From Clostridia bacterium (GTDB taxonomy: Bacteria > Bacillota > Clostridia > Oscillospirales > RGIG577): a stretch of DNA of 64,000 nucleotides. The stretch is from NCBI GenBank assembly GCA_017513095.1, contig JAFWDJ010000019.1:1-64000 (forward strand), in the 5' to 3' direction. Shown here piece by piece: positions 63,703 through 64,000 of this stretch. Position numbers and translations under genes: made by a program. Under the pieces are notes generated by a model. It was not told the origin of the DNA. It saw nothing but the letters and a program-made list of their open reading frames with translations, and made no database searches. The first letter of the stretch is position 1. Every line of letters begins with the position of its first letter.

Positions 63703-64000
63703 TCTTCCGTCTCTCCGAATGCGTTCTTTATGTGCGTTATCTGCCAGCGCGTGGAGTCGCCTCTCTCGCGGTCCGCGAACAGCTCGATTACGTCGAAGCG
63801 CGGCTGAAGCGGAGGCTTGTTGTCGTAGATAAAGCGCTTCGCTGCCTTTATGAGCTTCTTTTGCTTCTCCGTCGTCACGGCCTCGGCGGGCGTTCCGAAC
63901 GGAGTGCCTATGCGCGTCTTTACCTCAACGAAGCAAAGATACTTGTCGTCGTTTGCTATAATGTCAATCTCGCCTTCTCTCGTGCGGTAATTTACCGTTA
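63699..64000 (-). CDS. yraN: UPF0102 endonuclease-like protein YraN, C-terminal part
   Basis: About 100 codons are visible; the gene runs off the right edge. NYRTREGEIDIIANDD and CFVEVKTRIGTPFGTPAEAV match the nuclease-like core (Asp, Glu and Lys of the PD-(D/E)xK type). KQKKLIKAAKRFI follows. Function is unproven; often near ribonuclease HII and tRNA processing genes. Confidence 0.9.
   Translation of the reverse strand, partial: TVNYRTREGEIDIIANDDKYLCFVEVKTRIGTPFGTPAEAVTTEKQKKLIKAAKRFIYDNKPPLQPRFDVIELFADRERGDSTRWQITHIKNAFGETEE

Overview
The window looks like a chromosomal segment of an endospore-forming member of the Clostridia (Bacillota). The evidence is Spo0A next to SpoIVB, an HPr kinase/WhiA cluster, an IspH-ribosomal protein S1 fusion, a tryptophan T-box leader, strong AGGAGG ribosome sites with frequent GTG and TTG starts, and AT-rich intergenic sequence between GC-richer genes. 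Most genes lie on the minus strand, so transcription mainly runs from high to low coordinates. No tRNA, rRNA, CRISPR array, transposase or prophage gene was recognised.

Layout. 1-6952: start of an MFS transporter gene behind a folded 5' leader, then five paralogous 347-residue zinc dehydrogenases with a TspO-like membrane protein among them. 7100-9082: spo0A and spoIVB. 9246-17671: a tight unit hprK-PHP phosphatase-murB-rapZ C-domain-whiA-dnaE-pfkA, with rpmB divergent at 17884. 18219-20285: ispH-rpsA fusion. 20481-22340: exported SLH/trypsin-like protease. 22401-25237: ABC transporter of the TrpXYZ type. 25454-26966: TtcA-like enzyme and class II aldolase. 27055-42749: a complete S10-spc-alpha ribosomal operon (rpsJ to rplQ, with secY, adk, map, a KOW protein, infA and rpoA) behind a leader of about 330 nt. 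43264-45965: small membrane protein, hydrolase, zinc-ribbon membrane protein and a long amphipathic-repeat (LEA-like) protein. 46031-50423: tryptophan operon in the order trpB-A-D-C-F under a Trp T-box, without trpE/trpG. 50797-56317: DUF255 protein, phosphodiester glycosidase family protein, metallo-amidohydrolase and sirtuin. 56372-59908: clpX, clpP, tig. 60023-64000: metallophosphoesterase, DUF1540 peptide, threonine synthase, M19 dipeptidase and the end of yraN.

The most original signals are non-coding. Two roughly 220-bp copies of an intergenic element (54093-54308 and 61002-61222) share a 92-bp core and have paired ends that differ in a compensatory way, and both begin within 10 bases of the stop codon of a plus-strand gene. 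There is also a promoter-proximal leader at 156-233 with two mutually exclusive pairings, a structured spacer between rpsD and rpoA, and a multi-hairpin leader before the ABC transporter. Among proteins, the dehydrogenase array (one member lacks the proton-relay serine), the stand-alone RapZ C-domain, the short TrpC with an atypical TrpF, and the LEA-like repeat protein deserve a second look.
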